From Chloroflexota bacterium (lineage in GTDB: Bacteria; Chloroflexota; Limnocylindria; Limnocylindrales; CSP1-4), in NCBI GenBank assembly GCA_021777365.1, contig JAJYDP010000336.1, positions 1 through 5,915 on the forward strand: DNA of 5,915 nucleotides. Direction: 5' to 3'. The position numbers and the translations under genes were made by a program. The notes beneath the pieces are model-generated. The model was not told the origin of the DNA and made no database searches. It saw only the letters and a program-made list of their open reading frames with translations. Within the stretch, counting starts at the first letter, position 1; each line of letters begins with the position of its first letter. Below are positions 1 to 5,558 of the stretch, one piece after another.

Positions 1-453
1 GTCGAGGACCCTACGCCGCTGCGCTTAACGACCAACGCGATGATCCATCGACTCATCCTGCGCGGCGACACGCGGATCGTCCAGAAGGACGGCATGCACA
101 TCGCCGGACGCATCTACAACGGCGCGTGCCTGGCGGACTGGGTCGGGCGCCGGCTGCCGTATGGGGCCTGGCAGGACGATTCCGAGCGCGTCGAGGTCTT
201 CCACCCGACCACTGACGAGTTCCTGGGCGAATGCTCGACCGGGATGGACCCGGTGCTCGCCCGGGCCGTCCGAAAGATCCGGCGACGCCAGGTCGCGCAG
301 GTCGAGACGGTCCAGCGTCAGGCGGCACGGCAGGCGCAGATCGATGCGATCCGCGAGCCCGGGCGGCCGCACCGGATCGGCACGCCGGGGCCGCGTCAGA
401 AGGCTCGGGGCGACGTCGGTGCGCTGTTCGCGCTGATCGAAGGAGGAGCATGA
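1..453 (+). CDS. Mu/Tn7-type DDE transposase, C-terminal part (TnsB/TniA/MuA-like), 5' end outside window
   Basis: The frame is open from base 1, so this is the last 150 residues of a longer protein; the ATG at 40 is only an internal methionine. The segment around residues 27-75 (RIVQKDGMHIAGRIYNG, then WVGRRLPYG and VEVFHP) follows the small beta-barrel domain that ends Mu-type transposases (Mu-transpos_C): a 'V..dGi.f.g..Y....L...vG' pattern followed by a strand with polar turns. A basic, probably helical stretch follows (about residues 87-120, RKIRRRQVAQVETVQRQAAR), and the chain ends in ALFALIEGGA. In TnsB relatives the tail contacts the TnsC ATPase, and this tail may do the same (inference). 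The catalytic DDE core would lie upstream and is not visible. The stop overlaps the next start as ATGA (450-453). Assignment to the Mu/TnsB class is fairly secure; the exact subfamily is not. Confidence 0.82.
   Translation, partial: VEDPTPLRLTTNAMIHRLILRGDTRIVQKDGMHIAGRIYNGACLADWVGRRLPYGAWQDDSERVEVFHPTTDEFLGECSTGMDPVLARAVRKIRRRQVAQVETVQRQAARQAQIDAIREPGRPHRIGTPGPRQKARGDVGALFALIEGGA
441..446 (+). promoter_or_regulatory. Shine-Dalgarno AGGAGG for the TnsC-like gene
   Basis: A perfect AGGAGG lies just before the ATG at 450, inside the 3' end of the transposase gene. It selects ATG 450 over in-frame upstream codons such as the one at 231, and it makes the two genes a coupled pair. Confidence 0.75.
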
Positions 454-1229
454 GCGAGATCCCGAAGCGCCGGACGGACCGGCGCACCCCCCGCCACTAC
501 CGCGGCACCCAGAGCGCCGCTGATCTCCAGACCGAGCCGTTCCGCATCGTCCAGGCCGTGCTGCCCCGGATAGTCGAACTTGCCGGCATGGTCGCGGTGT
601 TCGGCGCCGCCGGCACGGGCAAGAGCTTCGCCGTGGACTACTTCATCGAGCACGCCGACGCCCCGAACGTCTGGCTCGATCTGCCGGGGCCGCCGAAGGG
701 GAAGGAACTGGCGATCCGGCTCCTGGAGAAGCTCGGCGCCGAGTGTGACCGGAGTGCCCCCATCTACGCGCTCGTGGACGACCTGACCGACGCTCTCGCC
801 GACTTCCCCGGGATCATGGTGGTGAACGAGGCGCAGAACTCGGGGCGGGAAGGCCTGGAGCTCCTGCGCTACTGCCACGAGCGGCCCGACGCACGCTGGA
901 CGCTCGTCGTGATCGGGTGCGGCCTGGAGAAGGTCGTCGGCACGAGCCGCGAGCTCGTATCGCGCTTCAACCGCGCGGTCGAGTTCCATCCGCTCACGAC
1001 CGACGAGATCGTGCCGCTCCTGCAGCAGTACCACCCCTTGTTCGCGGCCACTGATCCGTCGCTCCTCGTGGCCTGGGACGAGCGCCTGCACGGTGTCCTG
1101 CGCGAGTGGGCGAAGTACCTCGAGTTCCTGCTCGGCCGACCGGCCGCCTCGCGCACGCGCCCGCCCACCGAGCGGACGTTCGCGGCCTTCCTCGCAGCGA
1201 ACGTGTTCGAGACCGGCGAGGCGACCTGA
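450..1229 (+). CDS. TnsC/TniB/MuB-like AAA+ ATPase, transposition regulator
   Basis: A 259-residue P-loop ATPase. The Walker A motif GAAGTGKS is at residues 52-59. The Walker B strand IMVVNEAQ is at 122-129, with Asn126 where the family normally has Asp and with the catalytic Glu127 kept. The sensor-1 strand TLVVIGCG is at 151-158, and SRELVSRF at about 166-173 supplies a likely arginine finger. In Tn7 and Mu elements this protein forms an ATP-dependent filament on target DNA and passes the site to the transposase. Its length matches compact TniB/MuB-like members rather than Tn7 TnsC (about 555 residues). It follows a transposase C-terminus with an ATGA overlap, the classic order. Bacterial AAA_22 ATPases of other function are the alternative, but the context argues against that. 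IstB is a distant cousin but is clearly different here: this gene is on the opposite strand from the IS21 helper. Confidence 0.86.
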   Translation: MSEIPKRRTDRRTPRHYRGTQSAADLQTEPFRIVQAVLPRIVELAGMVAVFGAAGTGKSFAVDYFIEHADAPNVWLDLPGPPKGKELAIRLLEKLGAECDRSAPIYALVDDLTDALADFPGIMVVNEAQNSGREGLELLRYCHERPDARWTLVVIGCGLEKVVGTSRELVSRFNRAVEFHPLTTDEIVPLLQQYHPLFAATDPSLLVAWDERLHGVLREWAKYLEFLLGRPAASRTRPPTERTFAAFLAANVFETGEAT

Positions 1230-2426
1230 ATGCACATCGTGGATGTCCGCGGCGTGCCGCCCGACCTCGCCCTGTGGCGTCGGCTCGCCGCGCTCAACGA
1301 CCCTGACACCGGGCGGATCGCCGTGTCGGTCCGACCGGGCATCCGGCGAGGGTCATGGCTCGGTCAGGACCTGCTGCGCTGCCTGGGCGGACGCACGGAT
1401 GTGACCGGGGCGGGCCGGAACATGGACGAGGGCTGGGCCTGGTTGCCCGCGTGGTTCCGTGGCTACCATGTTCGCGAGCTCCTCGTGCTCCACGCCGAGA
1501 TCCTCCTGCCGCGTCTGCTCGACCCGCTGCTGCTGCTCACGGCCTCACTCGACCTCGATCTCTGGCTGCTGTCGGAGCGCCTGTCAGACGAACAGGCGCT
1601 CCATCGCCAGACCTGGACCACCGACACGCTGTCTTGGTCCGACCTCACTTGGCCGTGGCCCGCCCGGTCCCATCCGGATCCGCCCGAGGAGCCGTTCCCG
1701 GCAGTGCCCGACGCCGACTTCGTGCGCTTCCGCGCCGTGGCCCGCGACACGCTGTCGGCGGAGTCGTTCCTCCGCGTGGACCGCCTGTACTCAGCCGAGC
1801 TCGCTCGCGGGCTCGCGTTCGCCCGGGACGGCTCGATCACCAAGCGCTCGTGCCGCGACGCCCTCGCCGCCCTGGTGGCGCGATGCCGCACGCTGCCCGA
1901 GATGACGACCGCGCTGCGCGCCCTCCAGGCGGCCCTCTTCCGGAAGGGCTGGCTGCTTCACGCCGACCTGCGACAGCTGTTGAATCGCTGGGACGGCGTC
2001 GTCGCGCCCGACCCCGTCGCGTGGAGCGCCCTGCGCGCGTATCGGCAACCCTGGCGCGGCGCCGTCTGCGTGCTCGCGGGCGCCGGCTGCTCCATCGAGC
2101 AGATGCAGGCGCTCCGCATGCGCGATGTGGTGTGCGACGGGTCCGAACTCAGCATCGAGGGCGAACGGATCTCGATCGAGCGGGCGGCCAGCGTCTTGCT
2201 GCGCGCCCAGCGCGAGCTCCGGCGCACTGACGGTGCCACCGACGATGACCTCTTCCTCGTCCGCAGCGACCGGCCGCTGGGCGATCGCCCGATCGTACAG
2301 CTGCTGGCGGCTGCCGCGCGTGAGACCGGCGTCGTCCTCATCTCCCGCCAGGTGAGTCGCCGGATCGCCCCATCCCGCAGCTGGATCGCCTCGGACGGCT
2401 TCTCGCTCCAGGAGCTCCGGCCGTGA
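1230..2426 (+). CDS. Third transposition protein: predicted inactive tyrosine-recombinase fold, candidate TnsF-like target selector
   Basis: A 398-residue protein whose ATG directly abuts the stop of the ATPase gene. Residues 80-118 look like strand-helix-strand (RELLVLHAE, a leucine-rich helix, DLWLLSER), part of an N-terminal alpha/beta domain I do not recognise. Residues about 170-255 are helical, like a recombinase core-binding domain. Residues 265-398 follow the catalytic domain of tyrosine recombinases: CVLAGAGCSIEQMQALRMRDV (280-300) matches the 'tGlR.sEl.aLrw.Di' helix, then come a short beta hairpin, DDLFLVRSDRPL (339-350) for the 'lFp....p' turn, LAAAARETGV (359-368), and ISRQVSRR...SDGFSLQEL (371-396) for 'HdLRHt...G.sl.el'. 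The first catalytic Arg is replaced, the His of HxxR appears as Gln, and the chain stops before the Tyr helix, so catalysis is not expected. Tn6022-like Tn7 relatives use TnsF, an inactivated tyrosine recombinase, to pick the target. Membership in that class is inferred from position and fold; the alignment is by eye. Confidence 0.72.
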   Translation: MHIVDVRGVPPDLALWRRLAALNDPDTGRIAVSVRPGIRRGSWLGQDLLRCLGGRTDVTGAGRNMDEGWAWLPAWFRGYHVRELLVLHAEILLPRLLDPLLLLTASLDLDLWLLSERLSDEQALHRQTWTTDTLSWSDLTWPWPARSHPDPPEEPFPAVPDADFVRFRAVARDTLSAESFLRVDRLYSAELARGLAFARDGSITKRSCRDALAALVARCRTLPEMTTALRALQAALFRKGWLLHADLRQLLNRWDGVVAPDPVAWSALRAYRQPWRGAVCVLAGAGCSIEQMQALRMRDVVCDGSELSIEGERISIERAASVLLRAQRELRRTDGATDDDLFLVRSDRPLGDRPIVQLLAAAARETGVVLISRQVSRRIAPSRSWIASDGFSLQELRP

Positions 2427-2491
2427 TCCTCGCCGCCGATCTTGTGCACCATCGCCGTATCGAACTCGGCCTCTCGGAGCGCGCGCTCGGG
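2423..2491 (+). pseudogene. 5' end of a small XRE-like helix-turn-helix gene, interrupted by the IS21 element
   Basis: A GTG start at 2423 overlaps the TGA of the preceding gene as GTGA, the same coupling style as the rest of the operon. Its first 23 residues include LVHHRRIELGLSERALG, which matches the first helices of XRE/Cro-type domains ('l...R.elGLSqraLA'). The terminal repeat of the IS begins at 2492, exactly after codon 23. Read-through continues in frame into the IS until a TGA at 2588-2590, giving a 55-residue chimera whose last 32 residues come from the repeat and are arginine-rich. The recognition helix is therefore lost and the product should not bind DNA as an XRE protein would. 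The original role was probably a regulator or accessory DNA-binding factor of the transposon (inference). The fragment is short, so family assignment is moderate. Confidence 0.55.
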
Positions 2492-2544
2492 TGCGTATTC
2501 CGGCGAATCCGATCATCCATTCCGGGGTTTTCGATCACCCTCCG
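2492..2544. repeat. IS21 terminal inverted repeat, istB-proximal end
   Basis: Starts TGCGTATTCCGGCG, then a single AATCCGATCA block, then a GGGGTTTTCGATCACCC-like block ending near 2544. Compared with the reverse complement of the other end it shows scattered mismatches and about two single-base gaps, and it lacks one 23-bp unit. Such blocks are the presumed binding sites of the transposase. The remaining 50 bases up to the istB stop (2594) show nothing else of note. Confidence 0.8.
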
Positions 2545-2593
2545 TCGGAGGCCGCGGAGCGGCCGACGTGAGGGCTGGTTCACCCCCTGATGA

Positions 2594-3505
2594 TCACCTC
2601 CTCTCGCTGGACTGCGGGTAGTCTGGCACGCCGCCCATGGTGGGCGACGGCGGGGATCCGGGCGGGTCATCTGCCCCTCCCCAGTGGCGAAGCGCCCGTC
2701 CTGGGGCTTCTGAGGCGGGCAGTTTCGGGGCATCGGACGCATCAGGCGTCGCGCTGCCCTCGAGCGGGTCGTCGACGGCCCTCGTCGCCCGGCGGCGCGA
2801 GTCGCCCTTGAGCTCGAGCCGGTAGGCGTTGTGGACCAGGCGGTCGAGGATCGCGTCGGCGATGGTGGGCTCGCCGAGGGCCTCATGCCAGTGGCCGACC
2901 GGCAACTGGCTGGTGACGATGGTCGAGCGGCGATCGCCTCGATCCTCGATCACCTCGAGCAGGTCGGCCGCCCGGGCAGGCGGGACCGGGGACAGCCCGA
3001 GGTCGTCGAGGACCAGCACGTCGACCCGGGCGAAGCTCGCCATCAGGCGCGGCAGGCGGCCATCGGCCCGGGCGAGCACCAGCTCGTCGAGCAGGCGCGG
3101 CACCCGCAGGTAGAGCGCGGTGTGGCCCCGACGGATGGCGGCGTGGGCGAGCGCGCAGGCGAGGAACGTCTTGCCCACGCCGGTCGGCCCGGTCACGAGC
3201 ACGTTCCGATGGGCGCTCACCCAGTGAGCCTCGGCGAGGCCGAGCACCGTCGAGCGGTCGAGCCCACGGGGGCCGCGCAGGTCGAGATCCTCGATGACCG
3301 CGTCGCTGCGGAGGCGGGCGGCCCGAAGGTGCCGGGCAAGCCGGCGGTTCTCGCGGTCCGCCATCTCCCGGTCGACGAGCAGCCCGAGGCGATCCTCGAA
3401 CGACCGGTCGGCATAGTCGGGACGCTCGAGCTGGTCGGCGAGCGCGCGGGCCATCCCCATGAGGGCGAGGGCGTGCAGCTTGTCGATCGTCGGGGTGATG
3501 AGCAT
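2594..3505 (-). CDS. istB: IS21-family transposition helper ATPase IstB
   Basis: A 303-residue AAA+ ATPase of the DnaC/IstB type, which in IS21 assembles on target DNA and stimulates the IstA transposase. The N-terminus (TIDKLHALALMGMARAL) is the usual IstB opening. Walker A GPTGVGKT is at residues 106-113, Walker B VLVLDDLG at 163-170, the sensor strand STIVTSQ at 194-200, and the conserved end block ILDRLVHNAYRLELKG at about 219-234. The frame is open 12 codons further upstream (to 3541), but ATG 3505 fits the family N-terminus and has a strong Shine-Dalgarno nine bases away. That Shine-Dalgarno overlaps the istA stop, so translation is probably coupled. Unusual: residues from about 245 onward form a proline-, acid- and serine-rich tail of about 60 residues beyond the usual IstB end. 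Confidence 0.96.
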   Translation of the reverse strand: MLITPTIDKLHALALMGMARALADQLERPDYADRSFEDRLGLLVDREMADRENRRLARHLRAARLRSDAVIEDLDLRGPRGLDRSTVLGLAEAHWVSAHRNVLVTGPTGVGKTFLACALAHAAIRRGHTALYLRVPRLLDELVLARADGRLPRLMASFARVDVLVLDDLGLSPVPPARAADLLEVIEDRGDRRSTIVTSQLPVGHWHEALGEPTIADAILDRLVHNAYRLELKGDSRRRATRAVDDPLEGSATPDASDAPKLPASEAPGRALRHWGGADDPPGSPPSPTMGGVPDYPQSSERR

Positions 3506-3514
3506 GCGGTCGGT

Positions 3515-3523
3515 CTCCTCCTC
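3515..3523 (-). promoter_or_regulatory. Shine-Dalgarno of istB, overlapping the istA stop
   Basis: On the minus strand the sequence GAGGAGGAG begins inside the istA TGA (3522-3524) and sits nine bases before the ATG at 3505. It decides the istB start and implies that ribosomes finishing istA can restart on istB. Confidence 0.75.
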
Positions 3524-5063
3524 ACTCGTAGTAGCCGGCACCGCGCACGTTGGCGTGGTCGCCGATCGTGGTCACCTGCTCCGTGCCGGGCAGGGGCAGG
3601 CCGTCGAGCCCGCTCTTGAGAATCGACTCGACGCTTCGATACGAGAGCGCGCGGACCGCGAGCGCCCGGGTCGCCGCCGCCTCGGTGCGCGCGTCGCCAT
3701 AGCGACGGCCGAGGCGCATGATCCCGAGACAGCTCCGGAAGCCCTGCTCGGGGTGGGGCCGGCTCGCCATGATCGCGGCCACCAGGGCGGCCGTGGCGGG
3801 GCCGGTCTGCTCGGCCCAGCGGACGATCCGGCTTGGGGTCCACTCGGCGTGGCGGCGGTGCGCCTCGGGCATGTGGGCAGCGTCGGTGGTGAAGCGCCGC
3901 TGCTCGCCCGAGCGGCGGTGGCTCGCCACCCGCCTCCCTCGACAGAAGACCTCCACGGTCGCGGCCGTGACGCGGATGTCGCAGCCTGCGCCGACGAGCT
4001 GGTAGGGCACGCTGTACCAGTGGCGGTCGACCTCGACGTGGTAGTCCACGTTGACGGTGGCGGTCTTCCAGATCGCGAACTCGTAGGGCTCGGGCGGCAG
4101 CGCTCGCAGGGCAGGCCGGTCGAGCTCGGCGAACAGGATGGCGCGGCTCCCCGGCAGCTTCTTGAACGGCCGGGCGTTGAGCCAGGCGAGCCGCTCGCGG
4201 ATCGCCTCGTTCGCCTCCGCGATCGAGAAGAACGTGCGGTGGCGCAGGGCCGCGAGCACCCATCGCTCGGCGACGAGCACGCCCTGCTCAGCCTTCGCCT
4301 TGTCCCGAGGCTTCCGGGGCCGGGTGGGAATGACCGCGGCCCCGTCATGGGCGGCCATCTCGGCGTAGCTCGGGTTGATGTCGGGCTCGTAGCGGTGGGC
4401 TCTTGTGACGCCCGAGCGGAGGTTGTCGGGCACGATCAGGCGGGCACAGCCGCCAAAGAAGGTCAGGGCATGGACGTGCGCCGCGATCCAGTGCGGCAGC
4501 TCCTGACTGGGTGTCGCCTCGGCGTACGTGTAGCTCGACGCGCCGAGCACCGCCACGAAGAGCTGGGCCGGCCGGATCTCGCCGGTCGCCGGGTCGACGA
4601 TCGGGATGGTCTGCCCCGCGAAGTCGACGAACAGCTTCTCGCCGGCGCGGTGCTCCCCGCGCATGACGACGTCGAGATGCCGTTCCCAGGCCCGGTAGTG
4701 ACGGCAGAACTGGGTGTACTGGTAGCCCGAGGGCTCGCGCTCCTTGTATTCCATGTGCAGCAATTGCAGGGTGACGCCCTTGCGGCGCAGCTCGCGATGG
4801 ACGGTCGGCCAGTCGGGCAGCGGCCGGCTCGCCGATGGGGGCGACTCCGCCCTGGCGCACAGGCGGGCCTCGAGCTGGGCGTCGTCCATGCCGTCGGGCA
4901 GCGGCCAGCCGAGACCGGCCGCCGCGGCCCGGACCAGGTGATCGGAGACGGTCGTGTAGGGCAGGCCGGTGGCCGCCGCGGTCGTGCGGCGGCTCAGGCC
5001 CTCGCCGAGAGCAAGGCGGAGGATCTCGCGGATCTTGCGCATGGCGGAACGGGGGCGTGGCAC
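3522..5063 (-). CDS. istA: IS21-family DDE transposase IstA
   Basis: A 513-residue transposase that carries out strand cleavage and joining at the IS ends. An N-terminal helix-turn-helix spans about residues 8-45 (MRKIREILRLALGEGLSRR, then ATGLPYTTVSDHL). The RNase H-like core has Asp147 in LFVDFAGQ, Asp213 in IVPDNLRS and Glu259 in KAKAEQGV, the DDE triad with 45 residues between the second Asp and the Glu. VDRHWYSVPYQL further on is the typical C-terminal beta-barrel segment. The GTG at 5063 has a weak GAGGA upstream. The internal ATG at 5042 (residue 8) gives the common family opening MRKIRE but has no visible Shine-Dalgarno, so either may be used. The length is normal and no frameshift is seen. 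It is transcribed opposite to the host operon and comes before istB. Confidence 0.96.
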   Translation of the reverse strand: MPRPRSAMRKIREILRLALGEGLSRRTTAAATGLPYTTVSDHLVRAAAAGLGWPLPDGMDDAQLEARLCARAESPPSASRPLPDWPTVHRELRRKGVTLQLLHMEYKEREPSGYQYTQFCRHYRAWERHLDVVMRGEHRAGEKLFVDFAGQTIPIVDPATGEIRPAQLFVAVLGASSYTYAEATPSQELPHWIAAHVHALTFFGGCARLIVPDNLRSGVTRAHRYEPDINPSYAEMAAHDGAAVIPTRPRKPRDKAKAEQGVLVAERWVLAALRHRTFFSIAEANEAIRERLAWLNARPFKKLPGSRAILFAELDRPALRALPPEPYEFAIWKTATVNVDYHVEVDRHWYSVPYQLVGAGCDIRVTAATVEVFCRGRRVASHRRSGEQRRFTTDAAHMPEAHRRHAEWTPSRIVRWAEQTGPATAALVAAIMASRPHPEQGFRSCLGIMRLGRRYGDARTEAAATRALAVRALSYRSVESILKSGLDGLPLPGTEQVTTIGDHANVRGAGYYE

Positions 5064-5146
5064 CGGGCTCGGTCCTCGAACGGCTGATCGTCCGAGCCAC
5101 GATGCCCGACCTGGTGCCCGTCACGTCAGCGCGCTGGCGGCCCCAC

Positions 5147-5224
5147 CGGCGGGTGATCGGAAACCCCCGAAACGACTGATCGGATTGGAGCGAAACGACT
5201 GATCGGATTGGAGCGAAATCCGCA
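5147..5224. repeat. IS21 terminal inverted repeat, istA-proximal end, with duplicated 23-bp unit
   Basis: Reads outward as GGCGGGTGATCGGAAAC, then two tandem 23-bp units, then CGAAATCCGCA at the tip. The inner part mirrors the istB-proximal end, which has only one such unit. The region lies upstream of istA, so the repeats could also influence istA expression. I see no convincing sigma-70 promoter in the istA leader (5064-5224). Confidence 0.82.
5168..5213. repeat. Perfect 2 x 23-bp direct repeat inside the IS21 right end
   Basis: The unit begins CGAAACGACTGATCGG and ends ATTGGAG. Copies are at 5168-5190 and 5191-5213 and are identical; a third copy starts at 5214 but diverges after CGAAA. 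Probably transposase-binding sites (inference from the family's multiple-terminal-repeat design). Confidence 0.9.
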
Positions 5225-5240
5225 GTCATGGTCCGGTCCG

Positions 5241-5393
5241 ATGGTGCCAGACGTCGGCAGCGTGCTGACCATCGCCGGACGCCCGTGGGTCGTCGACGCC
5301 GTGATCGACCTCGGACCACACCCGCGGATCAGCGATCTCGACTCGGCCATGAGACACGCCTATAGCATCCGCATACACCCGCACGAGCCGTGA
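5241..5393 (+). CDS. Short unrecognised ORF or gene remnant next to the IS21 end
   Basis: A 50-residue frame starting MVPDVGSVLTIAGRPWVVDA and ending IRIHPHEP. The frame is open back into the IS terminal repeat (to a TTG at 5208), so its true start may have been lost. The alternating hydrophobic pattern (SVLTIAGRPWVVDAVIDL) suggests a small beta-barrel or SH3-like piece, but I do not recognise a family. No Shine-Dalgarno precedes ATG 5241. It could be the 3' part of the gene hit by the IS. It does not resemble the remainder of an XRE helix-turn-helix domain, which should follow directly, so a deletion or an unrelated gene is equally possible. Confidence 0.4.
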   Translation: MVPDVGSVLTIAGRPWVVDAVIDLGPHPRISDLDSAMRHAYSIRIHPHEP

Positions 5394-5558
5394 GCGACGG
5401 ACTGGCTGGAGAGCTCTTGTCAAGCCGTGCGCCTCGCGGATGGCCGGTTCAGGCGGCTGGAGGACGGGGGTTGACAGCGGGGCCGATCTGTCCATGGTTC
5501 CGTCGACGGCGGCCACGCAAGTTGGTCCACGCGCCGCCAAGCTTCCGGAGGTGGAGGG
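5394..5558 (+). other. Intergenic stretch with a possible promoter
   Basis: 165 bases with no convincing gene. A GTGA overlap at 5390 opens a frame that runs to 5662, but most of it is arginine/proline-rich and lies out of phase under the next gene. At 5471-5476 there is a perfect TTGACA; 16 bases later is CATGGT (5493-5498), a poor -10 match. If used, it would drive the gene at 5559. No terminator hairpin or transposon-end repeat array is evident by eye. Confidence 0.3.
5547..5552 (+). promoter_or_regulatory. Shine-Dalgarno GGAGGT for the gene at 5559
   Basis: GGAGGT lies six bases before ATG 5559, ideal spacing. It is the main reason to accept that start and that frame. Confidence 0.7.

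Larger units (their letters stand above)
2492..5224 (-). mobile_element. IS21-family insertion sequence, complete
   Basis: An element of about 2.73 kb carrying istA then istB on the minus strand, bounded by imperfect inverted repeats. The left end reads TGCGTATTCC and the complement of the right end reads TGCGGATTTCG; both continue into AATCCGATCA and then a shared stretch ending in CGATCACCC. Ends of the form TG...CA, two overlapping genes and repeated blocks inside the termini are all typical of IS21. The size is near the upper end for the family, partly because of the duplicated terminal unit and an extended IstB tail. Both ORFs look intact, so the element could be active. No flanking target duplication is visible: GCTCGGG lies outside the left end and GTCATGG outside the right. 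Confidence 0.93.

Noticed and set aside
231..449. An upstream extension of the TnsC-like frame beginning at 231
   Set aside because: The extra 73 residues overlap the transposase C-terminus out of phase and are arginine/alanine-rich; AGGAGG at 441 supports ATG 450.
2539..2551. Short palindrome CCTCCGTCGGAGG as a possible hairpin
   Set aside because: A one-base loop cannot form a useful hairpin and there is no following T-run; most likely chance in GC-rich sequence.
3459..5087. A 542-codon open frame on the plus strand, opposite istA and istB
   Set aside because: It lies antisense to two clear IS21 genes, shows valine/arginine/glycine-rich translation without domains, and is a product of GC-rich codon bias.
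5208..5240. TTG start at 5208 for the short ORF ending at 5393
   Set aside because: It lies within the IS terminal repeat and would encode repeat sequence; it is a frame extension, not a credible start.
5394..5558. Possible right end of the Mu/Tn7-like transposon
   Set aside because: I looked for repeated transposase-binding blocks and a TGT...ACA terminus and saw none convincing.
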